DNA from: Aestuariivita sp. | Lineage (GTDB): Bacteria; Pseudomonadota; Alphaproteobacteria; Rhodobacterales; Rhodobacteraceae | NCBI GenBank assembly: GCA_018401465.1 | Contig: JAGYKE010000004.1 | Location: 1,519,857 to 1,583,856, forward strand | Length of the DNA: 64,000 nucleotides | Reading direction: 5' to 3' | Shown here: positions 8,912 through 18,277 of the stretch, in pieces | Layout of the letters: every line of letters begins with the position of its first letter | How positions within the stretch are numbered: the first letter of the stretch is position 1 | Notes under the pieces: model-generated | What the model was told of the DNA's origin: nothing | Seen by the model: the letters and a program-made list of their open reading frames with translations, nothing else | Databases searched by the model: none | Program-made: the position numbers and the translations under genes

Positions 8912-11900
8912 ATGCCGAAAAGAACCGATATCAAGTCCATCATGATCATCGGTGCCGGCCCTATCGTCATCGGGCAGGCCTGCGAATTCGACTACTCGGG
9001 TGCCCAGGCCTGCAAGGCGCTGAAGGAGGAAGGCTACCGCGTCATCCTCGTCAACTCGAACCCCGCAACGATCATGACAGACCCGGGGCTGGCCGACGCC
9101 ACCTATATCGAACCGATAACGCCCGAAATCGTCGCCAAGATCATCGAAAAGGAACGCCCCGACGCTCTTTTGCCCACGATGGGCGGGCAGACCGGGCTGA
9201 ACACCAGCCTCGCGCTGGAAGAGATGGGCGTTCTGGCAAAGTTCGGGGTCGAGATGATCGGCGCCCGGCGCGAAGCCATCGAAATGGCCGAAGACCGCAA
9301 GCTCTTCCGCGAGGCGATGGACCGCATTGGCCTTGAAAACCCCCGCGCCACCATCGTCACCGCACCCAAGAAAGCCAACGGCCAGCGCGACCTTAACGCA
9401 GGCGTGCAGATCGCGCTCGAGGCGCTCGACGATATCGGCCTGCCCGCCATCATCCGCCCCGCCTTCACGCTGGGCGGCACCGGCGGCGGCGTGGCCTATA
9501 ACCGCGAGGATTACATCCATTACTGCCGCTCGGGCATGGATGCCTCGCCCGTCGGCCAGATCCTGGTGGATGAATCCCTGCTGGGCTGGAAGGAATACGA
9601 GATGGAGGTCGTCCGCGACAAGGCGGACAACGCGATCATCGTCTGCTCCATCGAAAACGTCGATCCGATGGGCGTGCACACGGGCGATTCCATCACCGTC
9701 GCGCCCGCGCTCACGTTGACCGACAAGGAATACCAGATCATGCGCAACGGCAGCATTGCCGTGCTGCGCGAGATCGGGGTCGAAACCGGCGGGTCCAACG
9801 TGCAATGGGCGGTGAACCCCGCCGACGGCCGCATGGTCGTGATCGAGATGAACCCCCGCGTGTCGCGGTCCTCCGCGCTGGCCTCGAAGGCGACTGGTTT
9901 CCCCATCGCCAAGATCGCCGCGAAACTCGCCGTGGGCTACACCCTTGACGAACTCGACAACGACATCACCAAGGTGACGCCCGCCTCGTTCGAACCGACC
10001 ATCGACTATGTCGTCACCAAGATCCCGCGCTTTGCGTTTGAGAAATTCCCGGGCTCCGAACCCCTTCTCTCCACCGCGATGAAATCGGTGGGCGAGGTCA
10101 TGGCCATCGGCCGCACCATCCACGAATCGATGCAGAAGGCGCTCGCGTCGATGGAAACGGGGCTGACCGGCTTCGATGAGATCGACATTCCCGGCGCACC
10201 CGACCGCGCCGCCATCGTGAAGGCCCTGTCGCGCCAGACGCCCGACCGCCTGCGCACCATCGCGCAGGCCATGCGTCACGGGCTGAGCGATGAAGACATC
10301 GGCGCCGCGACGAAGTTCGACCCCTGGTTCCTCGCCCGCATCCGCGAAATCATCGACGTCGAAGCGCAGTTGAAGAAGACCGGCCTGCCCACGACGGAAG
10401 AGGGCCTGCGCGCGCTCAAGATGATGGGCTTCACCGACGCGCGTCTGGGCAAGCTGACGGGCCGCGACGAAGACAATGTCCGCCGCGCGCGCCACAACAT
10501 GGGCGTCACCGCCGTCTTCAAGCGCATCGACACCTGCGCCGCCGAATTCGAAGCGCAGACCCCTTACATGTATTCCACCTACGAACACCCGATGATGGGC
10601 GCGGTCGAATGCGAAGCGCGCCCCAGCGGGCGCAAGAAGGTCGTGATCCTGGGCGGCGGCCCCAACCGCATCGGGCAGGGGATCGAATTTGACTATTGCT
10701 GCTGCCACGCCTGCTTCGCGCTGTCGGACGCGGGGTATGAGACCATCATGGTCAACTGCAACCCGGAAACCGTCTCGACCGATTACGACACGTCGGACCG
10801 GCTCTATTTCGAACCGCTGACCTTCGAACATGTCATGGAAATCATGCGGGTCGAACAGGACAAGGGCACGCTGCATGGCGTGATCGTCCAGTTCGGCGGG
10901 CAGACGCCACTGAAACTCGCCAATGCTCTGGATGAGGCGGGCATTCCCATCCTCGGCACCACGCCCGATGCCATCGACCTTGCCGAAGACCGCGAACGCT
11001 TCCAGAAGTTGGTGAACGATCTGGGCCTGAAACAGCCCCATAACGGCATCGCCCATTCCGACGCCCAGGCGCTGGCCATCGCGGGCGACATCGGCTTCCC
11101 GCTGGTGATCCGCCCCTCCTACGTCCTCGGCGGCCGCGCGATGGAAATCGTGCGCGATCAGGCGGGGCTGGAGCGCTATATCTCCGAGGCGGTCGTGGTC
11201 TCGGGCGACAGCCCGGTCCTGCTCGACAGCTATCTCTCGGGCGCGGTGGAGCTTGACGTCGACGCGCTCTGCGATGGCGAAGCGGTGCATGTCGCAGGCA
11301 TCATGCAGCATATCGAGGAAGCGGGCGTGCATTCGGGCGACAGCGCCTGCTGCCTGCCGCCCCATTCCCTGCCCAAGGACATCATCGAAGAGGTCACCCG
11401 CCAGACCGTCTTGCTCGCCCATGCGCTGGGCGTCGTGGGGCTGATGAACGTGCAATTCGCCGTCAAGGACGGCGATGTCTACCTCATCGAGGTGAACCCG
11501 CGCGCCTCGCGCACCGTGCCCTTCGTCGCCAAGGCGACCGACAGCGCCATCGCGTCGATCGCTGCGCGGATCATGGCGGGCGAGAAGCTCTCGGCCTTCC
11601 CGATGCGCCCGCCCTATGACGTGGACGCCTCCTACGATTCCGTCCTGCCGCTGGCCGACCCGATGACGCTGGCCGATCCGGACATGCCGTGGTTTTCGGT
11701 GAAGGAAGCCGTGCTGCCCTTCGCCCGCTTCCCCGGGGTCGATACGCTGCTCGGACCCGAGATGCGTTCCACAGGCGAAGTCATGGGCTGGGATCGCGAT
11801 TTCCCCCGCGCCTTCCTCAAGGCGCAGATGGGCGCGGGCATGAAACTGCCGCGCGAAGGCTGCGCCTTCGTGTCGATCCGCGATGCCGACAAGACGCCCC

Positions 11901-12244
11901 AGATGCTGGAAGCGGCGCAGATTCTGGTGGGACTTGGTTTCACGCTGGTCGCCACGCGCGGCACGCTGGGTTGGCTCGAGGAACACGGCGTGCCCTGTGG
12001 CGTGGTCAACAAGGTCTATGAAGGTCGGCCCGACATCACCGACCTGATGAAGGACGGCGGCGTGCAGCTGGTGATGAACACCACCGAAGGCGCGCAGGCG
12101 GTCGAGGATTCAAAGTCGATCCGGTCGATCGCGCTTTATGACAAGATCCCCTATTTCACCACCGCCGCCGGATCGCACGCCGCCGTGCTGGCGATCAAGG
12201 CGCAGGCCGAAGGCGACGTGGGGGTGAAGGCTCTGCAGGGGTGA
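8912..12244 (+). CDS. carB: Carbamoyl-phosphate synthase large subunit
   Basis: Makes carbamoyl phosphate from bicarbonate, ATP and ammonia delivered by CarA, for arginine and pyrimidine synthesis. The 1110-residue protein has the duplicated ATP-grasp architecture: first half from [21 protein letters not shown] with FTLGGTGGG, second half from [27 protein letters not shown] with [13 protein letters not shown]. The C-terminal MGS-like allosteric domain runs from about residue 970 ([14 protein letters not shown]). Frame and length are intact. AGGTG before the ATG is a modest ribosome site. carA is not nearby, as is often the case in this group. The long minus-strand ORF over carB is a shadow. 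Confidence 0.97.
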   Translation: MPKRTDIKSIMIIGAGPIVIGQACEFDYSGAQACKALKEEGYRVILVNSNPATIMTDPGLADATYIEPITPEIVAKIIEKERPDALLPTMGGQTGLNTSLALEEMGVLAKFGVEMIGARREAIEMAEDRKLFREAMDRIGLENPRATIVTAPKKANGQRDLNAGVQIALEALDDIGLPAIIRPAFTLGGTGGGVAYNREDYIHYCRSGMDASPVGQILVDESLLGWKEYEMEVVRDKADNAIIVCSIENVDPMGVHTGDSITVAPALTLTDKEYQIMRNGSIAVLREIGVETGGSNVQWAVNPADGRMVVIEMNPRVSRSSALASKATGFPIAKIAAKLAVGYTLDELDNDITKVTPASFEPTIDYVVTKIPRFAFEKFPGSEPLLSTAMKSVGEVMAIGRTIHESMQKALASMETGLTGFDEIDIPGAPDRAAIVKALSRQTPDRLRTIAQAMRHGLSDEDIGAATKFDPWFLARIREIIDVEAQLKKTGLPTTEEGLRALKMMGFTDARLGKLTGRDEDNVRRARHNMGVTAVFKRIDTCAAEFEAQTPYMYSTYEHPMMGAVECEARPSGRKKVVILGGGPNRIGQGIEFDYCCCHACFALSDAGYETIMVNCNPETVSTDYDTSDRLYFEPLTFEHVMEIMRVEQDKGTLHGVIVQFGGQTPLKLANALDEAGIPILGTTPDAIDLAEDRERFQKLVNDLGLKQPHNGIAHSDAQALAIAGDIGFPLVIRPSYVLGGRAMEIVRDQAGLERYISEAVVVSGDSPVLLDSYLSGAVELDVDALCDGEAVHVAGIMQHIEEAGVHSGDSACCLPPHSLPKDIIEEVTRQTVLLAHALGVVGLMNVQFAVKDGDVYLIEVNPRASRTVPFVAKATDSAIASIAARIMAGEKLSAFPMRPPYDVDASYDSVLPLADPMTLADPDMPWFSVKEAVLPFARFPGVDTLLGPEMRSTGEVMGWDRDFPRAFLKAQMGAGMKLPREGCAFVSIRDADKTPQMLEAAQILVGLGFTLVATRGTLGWLEEHGVPCGVVNKVYEGRPDITDLMKDGGVQLVMNTTEGAQAVEDSKSIRSIALYDKIPYFTTAAGSHAAVLAIKAQAEGDVGVKALQG

Positions 12245-12268
12245 GCGCCGGTCCGGGCGAAGCCCGGC

Positions 12269-12382
12269 AAACGCTCCAGTGGAGCGTTTGAGGCGCGAAC
12301 GGGCGGAGCCCCGACCGGTCCGCGCCACAGGCGCGGTAATCGCTCCGGTGGAGCGATTGATGTCCGAACGGGCGGAGCCCCG
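12269..12382. repeat. Two tandem hairpin repeats with compensatory base change, after carB
   Basis: Two copies of a roughly 43-base unit. Each begins with a stem-loop: AAACGCTCC-AGT-GGAGCGTTT at 12269-12289 and AATCGCTCC-GGT-GGAGCGATT at 12338-12358. Each ends with CGAACGGGCGGAGCCCCG. The third stem pair changes from A-T to T-A between copies, so pairing is kept. They occupy the 300-base space after carB, which holds no gene. A repetitive REP-like element or a transcript 3' end structure are both possible. Confidence 0.7.
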
Positions 12383-12544
12383 GCAAGGCGACAGCCGCTT
12401 CTGACAGGGTAGAACGGCTTACCCTGTGGATATCCCTGCCCCGGCTTGTCCCCAACCGGGGTGTGGTCCGATCACCCGTGCGCATGCCTTGACCTCGCGC
12501 CCCGTTTCCGGCCATCTGACGCCACCGCAGGGAGGCCGCCAGAC

Positions 12545-13669
12545 ATGCACAGACCCGCCATCACCGGCACCGGTGTCTTCACCCCCGAACAGGGCATCAC
12601 CAATGCCGAACTGGTTGTGGCCTTCAACGCTTATGCCGACCGCTGGAACGCCCAGCACGCCGACGCAATCGCCCGCGGCGAAGTCGAACCCATGGCCCAT
12701 TCGTCCGAGGATTTCATCGTCAAGGCCAGCGGGATCGAACACCGCTATGTCCTTGACAAGACGGGTATTCTTGACCCCGAGGTAATGCACCCGCTGCTGC
12801 GTCAGCGCAGCGATGACGAACCCGGCGTCATGGCCGAAATGGGCGTGGACGCGGCGCGGAAGGCGCTGGCGCAGGCCGGGCGCACGGGCGCGGATGTCGA
12901 CGCGGTGATCTGCGCGGCCTCGAACCTTGAACGCGCCTATCCGGCGGTCGCGATCGAGATCCAGCAACTCCTTGGAACCAAGGGCTTTGCCTTCGACATG
13001 AACGTGGCCTGTTCGTCGGCCACCTTCGGCATCCAGGCCGCCGCCGACATGGTCCGTTCGGGGTCGATCCGCAGTGCGCTGGTGGTGAACCCCGAGATCT
13101 GTTCAGGCCACCTCGAATGGCGCGACCGGGATTGCCACTTCATCTTCGGCGACGTGGCGACAGCCGTCCTGATCGAACGGGCCGAAGATGCGAGCGGCCC
13201 CTATTTCGAAATCAGATCAACACGTTGCGCGACAGAGTTCTCGAACAACATCCGCAACAACAACGGCTTTCTGCGCCGCACCCGCCCCGACGGGCTGGCC
13301 GACCGGCGCGACATGCAGTTCATGCAGAACGGCCGCAAGGTCTTCAAGGAAGTGCTGCCCATGGTCAGCCAGCACATCGCCGACCACATGGCCGACGAAG
13401 GCGTGACGGCCGCCGATCTCAGCCGTCTCTGGCTGCATCAGGCCAACAAGACGATGAATGATTTCATCGGCCGCAAGGTTCTGGGCCGCGACCCCGAACC
13501 GGGCGAACAGCCCAACATCCTGCAGGACTACGCCAACACGTCCTCGGCCGGGTCGATCATCGCCTTTTCCAAGTATTCCAATGACTTGCGGGACGGAGAC
13601 AAGGGCATCATCTGTTCCTTCGGCGCGGGCTATTCCGTGGGGTCGGTCATCGTGGAACGGCACGCCTAG
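12545..13669 (+). CDS. Beta-ketoacyl-ACP synthase III family protein
   Basis: Thiolase-fold condensing enzyme of the KAS III/FabH class, which condenses an acyl-CoA with malonyl-ACP. At 374 residues it belongs to the longer FabH-like group. The catalytic triad is visible: the cysteine in NVACSSATFGIQ, the histidine in LWLHQANKTMNDF, and the asparagine in YANTSSAGSI. The C-terminal GAGYSVGS glycine-rich end is present. GGGAGG precedes the ATG. Thymidine kinase follows after 5 bases, so they may be cotranscribed. It may serve a special acyl substrate rather than housekeeping fatty acid initiation, since plsX-fabH context is absent. Confidence 0.88.
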   Translation: MHRPAITGTGVFTPEQGITNAELVVAFNAYADRWNAQHADAIARGEVEPMAHSSEDFIVKASGIEHRYVLDKTGILDPEVMHPLLRQRSDDEPGVMAEMGVDAARKALAQAGRTGADVDAVICAASNLERAYPAVAIEIQQLLGTKGFAFDMNVACSSATFGIQAAADMVRSGSIRSALVVNPEICSGHLEWRDRDCHFIFGDVATAVLIERAEDASGPYFEIRSTRCATEFSNNIRNNNGFLRRTRPDGLADRRDMQFMQNGRKVFKEVLPMVSQHIADHMADEGVTAADLSRLWLHQANKTMNDFIGRKVLGRDPEPGEQPNILQDYANTSSAGSIIAFSKYSNDLRDGDKGIICSFGAGYSVGSVIVERHA

Positions 13670-13674
13670 GCCAG

Positions 13675-14256
13675 ATGGCGAAGCTGCATTTCAACTATTC
13701 GACAATGAACGCGGGCAAGTCGACGGTCCTGCTGCAGGCGTCGCACAATTACCGCGAAAACGGGATGCAGACTTATCTGCTGACCGCGCAGCTTGACGAC
13801 CGCGCGGGCAAGGGCCGCATCGCCTCGCGCATCGGGATCGGCGCCGAGGCGGACACCTTCACCCCCGAAGACGACCTCTTCGCCCTGATCGCCGGCCGTC
13901 TTGCCGAAAGCGCGGTCGCCTGCGTCTTCGTGGACGAAGCGCAGTTCCTCACCAAGCCCCAGGTCTGGCAACTGGCGCGCGCGGTCGATGATCTGGGCGT
14001 GCCGGTCATGGCCTACGGCCTGCGCGTCGATTTCCGGGGCGAGCTGTTTCCGGGTTCCGCAGCACTTCTGGCGCTGGCCGACGAGATGCGCGAGGTGCGC
14101 ACGATCTGCCATTGCGGGAAGAAGGCCACCATGGTGGTGCGCAAGGACGCGCAGGGCCGCGTCGTCACCGATGGTGCACAGATCGAGATCGGCGGCAATG
14201 AACGCTATGTCTCGCTCTGCCGCCGCCACTGGCGCGAAGCGGTGGGCGATCTCTAG
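13675..14256 (+). CDS. tdk: Thymidine kinase
   Basis: Salvage enzyme phosphorylating thymidine to dTMP with ATP. The 193 residues match type II thymidine kinase: P-loop FNYSTMNAGKST at residues 6-17, the DEAQFL Walker B/lasso segment near 87, GLRVDFRGELFPG, and the structural zinc site with cysteines in ICHCGKKA and SLCRRHW. It starts five bases after the KAS III stop. The last four bases overlap the convergent EI24-domain gene. The window also encodes ThyX, the de novo route to dTMP. Confidence 0.95.
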   Translation: MAKLHFNYSTMNAGKSTVLLQASHNYRENGMQTYLLTAQLDDRAGKGRIASRIGIGAEADTFTPEDDLFALIAGRLAESAVACVFVDEAQFLTKPQVWQLARAVDDLGVPVMAYGLRVDFRGELFPGSAALLALADEMREVRTICHCGKKATMVVRKDAQGRVVTDGAQIEIGGNERYVSLCRRHWREAVGDL

Positions 14257-14948
14257 ACTTTTGAACCGCTTAACCTGTGGAACAGGTGGGTGAACGTGGC
14301 CGCACCGAGGATCGGGATCAGAAGGTTCAGCAGCGGCACCGTCAGCGGAATCGCCATCAACACCCCCGCGGCCCAGATCGTGCCCGCATGGGCGCGTCGC
14401 ATCTCGCGCGCCCGGGCGCGGCCCACACGCCGGATCGCGGCCAGCGTGAAGTATTCGCGCCCCAGAAGGAACCCGTTCAGCCCCCAGAAGATGAAGATCG
14501 CGGCGAAGGGCAGGAAGACGTAAAGCAGGATCGCGACCACGTTTGCCGCGATCAGCACGCCCAGAAAGTTCACGGTGTCGACCAGCGCCTCGGAAAACGG
14601 CACCGGTGTCGCGGGCGGCAGCGTGGGGTAATGCCGCGCCTCGACCGCGTCGGCCACGGTGTCGAGGAACATCGATGTGATGGCCGACGCCACCGGCACC
14701 ATCAGGAAGACCGACAGCACCAGCATGAGAAGGACGGAAGACCAGCTCAGGATATCGTCGAGCCAGGTAACCTGCCCGATCAGTGGCAGGCCGGTCTCGT
14801 CCGTGACAAAGGCCTGCACCAGCGCGACAAGGCCCGCCGTCGCCGCGACCAGCAGCACGATGGTCAGCGCAATGCCCAGCCACAGCACCCGGCGGAAGCG
14901 CGGATCGCCCATCTGGCCAAGCGCCAGGAAGAAGCAGCGCAGGATCAT
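14253..14948 (-). CDS. EI24/CysZ-like integral membrane protein
   Basis: A 231-residue inner-membrane protein with about four hydrophobic segments (residues about 23-48, 69-92, 131-155, 193-220) and the motif FLLGREYF, in the EI24 domain family to which CysZ belongs. CysZ imports sulfate, but many alphaproteobacterial members are uncharacterised and no sulfur genes are adjacent, so the substrate is unknown. Its ATG overlaps the stop of the upstream nitroreductase gene by four bases, implying translational coupling. The 3' end overlaps tdk by four bases. Confidence 0.8.
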   Translation of the reverse strand: MILRCFFLALGQMGDPRFRRVLWLGIALTIVLLVAATAGLVALVQAFVTDETGLPLIGQVTWLDDILSWSSVLLMLVLSVFLMVPVASAITSMFLDTVADAVEARHYPTLPPATPVPFSEALVDTVNFLGVLIAANVVAILLYVFLPFAAIFIFWGLNGFLLGREYFTLAAIRRVGRARAREMRRAHAGTIWAAGVLMAIPLTVPLLNLLIPILGAATFTHLFHRLSGSKV

Positions 14949-15523
14949 TCCGCCATCCAGGTCGTGATCGCGTCGATATCCGGGCGCGGGCGGTCCGGGG
15001 GCGCGGCGGTCTCGGTCCCGATATGGATGATGCCGGCGACGCGTTCGCCCGGGGCAAGGCCCAGGCCCTGCGCGCAGAAGCCCGCGTCATGTGCGGGCCA
15101 GCCGGTCAGCCAGTTGGCACCCCAGCCCGCGGCAAGCGCCGCGTTCACAAGGGCAAGGCAGACCGCGCCCGCGGAATAGGTCTGTTCGATGACGGGGATC
15201 TTCTCCGACGCCTTGGGGCTTTCCACCACCACGACCGCCAGCACGCCCATGTCATAGGCCGACTGCGCCTTGGCGATCTCTTCCTCGGTCCGGCCCAGCG
15301 CCGCACCGCGTTCGGCCACCAGCGCGGACAGCCGCGCGAAGGCGCCGCCTTCCAGCGCGACAAAGCGCCAGGGTTCCAGCTTGCCGTGATCGGGGCTGCG
15401 CGCGGCGGCGGTCAGCAGGACCTGCAGCGCCGCGCGGTCGGGGGCGGGATGGGTCAGCGTCTTCGCCGGCCGCGACCGGCGCGTCAGCAGGAAATCGAGC
15501 GCGGGCTGGTTCGGTGTGGGCAT
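14945..15523 (-). CDS. Nitroreductase family protein (YdjA-like)
   Basis: FMN-dependent oxidoreductase of the small nitroreductase group, 192 residues. Features are the N-terminal RRSRPAK motif that contacts FMN phosphate, SPDHGKLEPWRF (the PxxxNxxPWRF-like segment of YdjA proteins), and the C-terminal GLGLAPGERVAGIIHIGT. The physiological substrate is unknown. It is coupled to the downstream EI24 gene by a four-base overlap and lies 80 bases after the HDAC-family gene on the same strand, so the set may be one operon. Confidence 0.88.
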   Translation of the reverse strand: MPTPNQPALDFLLTRRSRPAKTLTHPAPDRAALQVLLTAAARSPDHGKLEPWRFVALEGGAFARLSALVAERGAALGRTEEEIAKAQSAYDMGVLAVVVVESPKASEKIPVIEQTYSAGAVCLALVNAALAAGWGANWLTGWPAHDAGFCAQGLGLAPGERVAGIIHIGTETAAPPDRPRPDIDAITTWMAE

Positions 15524-15603
15524 GGGGCGCGGGCCTTCCGTTGCGGGTTTCCCCGCCTATCTCGGCCATCGGGGGCGGGTTTTCAAGCCGCGCGCCGATG
15601 CCT

Positions 15604-16710
15604 CTAGCCCAGCAGATCCTTCGCCATGCGTGCCACCTCGGCCTGCAGAAACGCGTCGAAGCGTTCGCCCGGCTGGCGCACGCGCAGCGTCTCGGCCAGC
15701 GGATCGGGCGCGGCGATGGCGCTGCCCGCCAGCGTCGCGATGGTCGCATGGCCGCAGAAGGGGACATAGACCTCGGAATAGCCGCCCTCGTGCACGAGGA
15801 CGAGCCGGCCGTCGCAATGCGCCGCGGCCGCGTCGCGGATGCGCGCGGTCATCTGCGCAAAGCCGCTCGCTGTGACCAGCATGCGCGCCAGCGGATCGAC
15901 GGCCGCGGCATCGAAGCCGCAGGCGACCACGATCATCTCGGGCCGGAACCGGTCGAGCGCGGGGCGCACGATCTGGTCCGTCACCGCCAGATAGGCGCTG
16001 TCGCCCGCGCCTGCCGGAAGGGGCACGTTCATGTTGTATCCGACCCCCGCGCCCTTGCCGCGATCGGCCAGCGCGCCGGTGTTCAGGGGGTAGTTGCCTT
16101 CCTGATGGATCGAAATTGTCAGAACGTCGTCGCGGTCGTAGAAGATCGCCTCGGTTCCGTTGCCGTGGTGGACATCCCAGTCGATCACCGCCACCCGGCC
16201 CAGCCCGTGCTTTGCCTTTGCCGTCTCGATCGCCACGGCGATGTTGGCCAGAAGGCAGAACCCGTTGGGGAAATCCGGCAGGCAGTGATGCCCCGGCGGG
16301 CGCGACAGCGCATAGGCGTTGGTCAGCGCGCCGGTCCAGACCTGTTCGACCGCCGCGATGGTCAGGCCTGCCGACAGTGCCGCGATCTCGTATCCGCCGC
16401 GCGCGAAAGGGGTGCGTAGGCCCAATTCACCCCCGCCCGCGTCCGACAGGCGCTGGAATTCGTAGAGGTACGACGCGGGATGCACCCGCAGCAGGTCGTC
16501 GCGCGCCGCCGGTGCTGCGCCCTGTGCGGCCAGCTCGGCCGTCAGGCCGGTGACATCCATCAGGTTCTTCAGGCGGCGCTTCGTTTCCGGGCTTTCGGGC
16601 AGGCCGCCCGCCGCCATGGGCTGGACCAGCCCGCCGATGGGCAGGGTGAAGGCATAATTGCCGCCCGCGTGCCAGAAACAGCGTTCGTCCCAGAAAAATC
16701 CCGTGGTCAT
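15604..16710 (-). CDS. Histone-deacetylase-family protein (acetylpolyamine amidohydrolase-like)
   Basis: Zinc-dependent deacetylase of the arginase/HDAC fold, 368 residues. The active site is visible: tandem histidines in RPPGHHCLPDFPNGFCL, zinc ligands in VIDWDVHHGNGTEAIFY, and the third ligand region in VACGFDAAAVDPLARM. Bacterial members deacetylate acetylpolyamines or acetylated small molecules or proteins rather than histones. The polyamine-type genes at the far end of the window may be relevant but are 40 kb away. The ATG overlaps the stop of the small upstream gene by four bases. Confidence 0.88.
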   Translation of the reverse strand: MTTGFFWDERCFWHAGGNYAFTLPIGGLVQPMAAGGLPESPETKRRLKNLMDVTGLTAELAAQGAAPAARDDLLRVHPASYLYEFQRLSDAGGGELGLRTPFARGGYEIAALSAGLTIAAVEQVWTGALTNAYALSRPPGHHCLPDFPNGFCLLANIAVAIETAKAKHGLGRVAVIDWDVHHGNGTEAIFYDRDDVLTISIHQEGNYPLNTGALADRGKGAGVGYNMNVPLPAGAGDSAYLAVTDQIVRPALDRFRPEMIVVACGFDAAAVDPLARMLVTASGFAQMTARIRDAAAAHCDGRLVLVHEGGYSEVYVPFCGHATIATLAGSAIAAPDPLAETLRVRQPGERFDAFLQAEVARMAKDLLG

Positions 16711-16958
16711 GTCCGGTCTCCACGTGCATCGGGCCGCAGCGCATAGATGCCTTCGGGCAGGTCCAGCGCGGCAGCCAGATCGCGCACCTGTTCGGGCGAC
16801 AGCGTGATGCGCTGCACGCTGTCAGTGCGCGGGTCATATTGTTCGACGGTGACGCATTCGGCGAAGCCGTTGATGATGACGTCTTCCTGCAGGGGGCGCG
16901 CGCCGTCGTCCATCAGCGTGATCACGGTCGCGTCGAATTCGTGTTCGATGGTAAACAT
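16707..16958 (-). CDS. Conserved small protein of unknown function
   Basis: An 83-residue acidic cytosolic protein starting MFTIEHEFDATVITLMDDG. I do not recognise a characterised domain. The beta-rich N-terminus and the segment GFAECVTVEQYDPRTDSVQRI suggest a compact fold. The ATG at 16958 was chosen over one 19 codons upstream because the upstream extension is arginine-rich and the shorter form looks like a natural N-terminus. Its stop overlaps the HDAC-family start (ATGA), so it is translationally coupled to that enzyme and may act with it. Confidence 0.7.
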   Translation of the reverse strand: MFTIEHEFDATVITLMDDGARPLQEDVIINGFAECVTVEQYDPRTDSVQRITLSPEQVRDLAAALDLPEGIYALRPDARGDRT

Positions 16959-17085
16959 GCGCCGAAGCGTGACGGGCTGCGCGGGGATTCGCAAGCGGCG
17001 CGTCCGCCCGCGCAAGCGTGATCGCCCCTGTCGGCCATCCGCCTATATGATAAGCACTGTCCGATCCCGGAAGGAGACCTGCCGC

Positions 17086-17792
17086 ATGCCGCTTCTGCGC
17101 CCTTTTCTGGCTGTCGCCGCCCTGATCCTGCTGGGCGCCTGCGCCGCGCCCGCTCCTGTGCCCATGGTCCTGCCACAGGCGGGCGGGGCGCTGCCCCCGC
17201 CGATATCGCTGCGCGCAATTTCGTCGAGGTGGTGCGCGTGCTCGAACCCGTATCCGAAGCGGAATGCCGACGGCTCACCGTGAACGTCAACTGCGACTTC
17301 CAGATCGTCGTCGACAGCCGCCTGAACCAGCCCGTGAATGCCTTCCAGAGCCGCGACGGCACGGGGCGGCCGGTGATCACCTTCACGCTGGCGCTGATCG
17401 CCGACGCGCGCAATTCCGACGAACTGGCCTTTGTCATGGCGCACGAGGCCGCGCATCACATCCTTGGCCATCTCGACCGGCAGGAACGCAACGCGATGGC
17501 GGGTGCGCTCATCTTCGGGGGGCTGGCCAGCGCGACGGGCAGCACCACCACGCTCGAATCCGCCCAGCGGCTGGGTGCCTTCGTCGGTGCGCGCAGCTAT
17601 TCCAAGGATTTCGAGCTCGAGGCCGACGAACTCGGCACCCTCATCGCAGCACGGGCAGGCTATGATCCGCTGGTCGGTGCGCGGTTCTTCGGGCGCATCC
17701 CCGATCCGGGCAACCGCTTCCTTGGCACCCATCCGCCCAATGCCGAACGCTTTCAGCGCGTGGAGCAGACCGTCGCGCGGCTGCGGGGCTGA
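17086..17792 (+). pseudogene. M48-family metalloprotease lipoprotein with apparent 1-bp frameshift
   Basis: The ATG at 17086, preceded by AAGGAG, opens a lipoprotein signal ending in the lipobox LLGAC. That frame is lost around 17194-17198, a run of five C. The protease body continues one frame over as ADIAARNFVEVVRVLEPV, then carries the zinc motif MAHEAAHHILGHLDR (HExxH), the third ligand region DFELEADELGT and TGTHPP-like FLGTHPPNAERF. Adding one C to the run restores a single periplasmic lipoprotein of about 235 residues, the expected size. It is either a sequencing error or a true inactivating mutation. The body alone could start at a GTG (17229), without export signal. Confidence 0.75.
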
Positions 17793-17799
17793 GGCGGGT

Positions 17800-17813
17800 T
17801 TGACCTTGATCAA
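17800..17813. promoter_or_regulatory. FnrL box TTGAC-N4-ATCAA upstream of the DUF6455 genes
   Basis: Exact consensus TTGACCTTGATCAA, centre 70 bases before the ATG at 17877. Class II spacing predicts transcription near 17848, which also argues against the ATG at 17850. Confidence 0.78.
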
Positions 17814-17876
17814 GGTCGGTGTCGGCGGGCTGCCCTAAGGTCACTCCATATGGGGCGACCGGAAAAGGGACCAGCG

Positions 17877-18143
17877 ATGCCACAGGATTTCAGGCAACAG
17901 GCCGACCGGGTCGACCGGATGGCAACGCGGGTGGGCGTGGATCTGGAAGAGGCGCTGTTCCGCGGCGACATCACGCCCGACACGATTTCGGATGCGGTCA
18001 TCGCCTGCGCGGGATGCCCCGATCCGGGCCATTGCGACGGCTGGCTGGCCCGGGCCGAAGCCGCAGATCGCCCCGAACAGACGGCGCCCGGCTATTGCCG
18101 CAACCGCGATCTTCTGGCCGGACTGCAGGTGCGCGGGCGATGA
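17877..18143 (+). CDS. DUF6455 family protein
   Basis: An 88-residue protein of the DUF6455 family, frequent in Rhodobacterales and functionally uncharacterised. It shows the family layout: RVDRMATRVGVDLEEALFRG helices, then the cysteine-rich part CAGCPDPGHCDGWLA and finally PGYCRNRDLLAGL. The spaced cysteines suggest a metal or redox role. The start at 17877 follows AAAGGGA and is in accord with the FnrL box; an ATG at 17850 has no ribosome site. The stop overlaps the next ATG by four bases. An FnrL-type promoter suggests low-oxygen expression. Confidence 0.82.
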   Translation: MPQDFRQQADRVDRMATRVGVDLEEALFRGDITPDTISDAVIACAGCPDPGHCDGWLARAEAADRPEQTAPGYCRNRDLLAGLQVRGR

Positions 18144-18277
18144 AACCGCTGGGCGATCCGTGCGTTCACCTGCGCCTTGCCCACGCGATGGCGCAGACCG
18201 ACGCGACGCCTGTCTCCCTGCCGACCTGTCTCAACCGCGCGCGCCTCAAGGCGCTGCGCCCCGACGAAGGTGCATGA
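18140..18277 (+). CDS. Short DUF6455-like protein, 45 residues
   Basis: A 45-residue ORF between the two DUF6455 genes, coupled to both by ATGA overlaps (18140-18143 and 18274-18277). It keeps the end of the family pattern, SLPTCLNRARLKALRP, comparable with PGYCRNRDLLAGL and PPFCVNARELSALK in its neighbours. An earlier cysteine lies in DPCVHLRLAHAM, but the central C-x2-C...C-x2-W block is missing. It could be a shortened paralogue or a different small partner. The double overlap strongly supports translation. Confidence 0.6.
   Translation: MKPLGDPCVHLRLAHAMAQTDATPVSLPTCLNRARLKALRPDEGA

Noticed and set aside
8855-11986. A 1043-codon open frame on the minus strand over carB
   Set aside because: Antisense shadow caused by GC-rich third positions; no domain, no ribosome site, and carB on the other strand is certain. 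The same holds for long antisense frames over aspS (2900-5131), bchE (6770-8617) and thrS (44005-46080).
15604-16710. Reading the HDAC-family gene as a true histone deacetylase
   Set aside because: Bacteria have no histones of this sort; acetylpolyamine or other small-molecule deacetylation is the normal bacterial role of the family.
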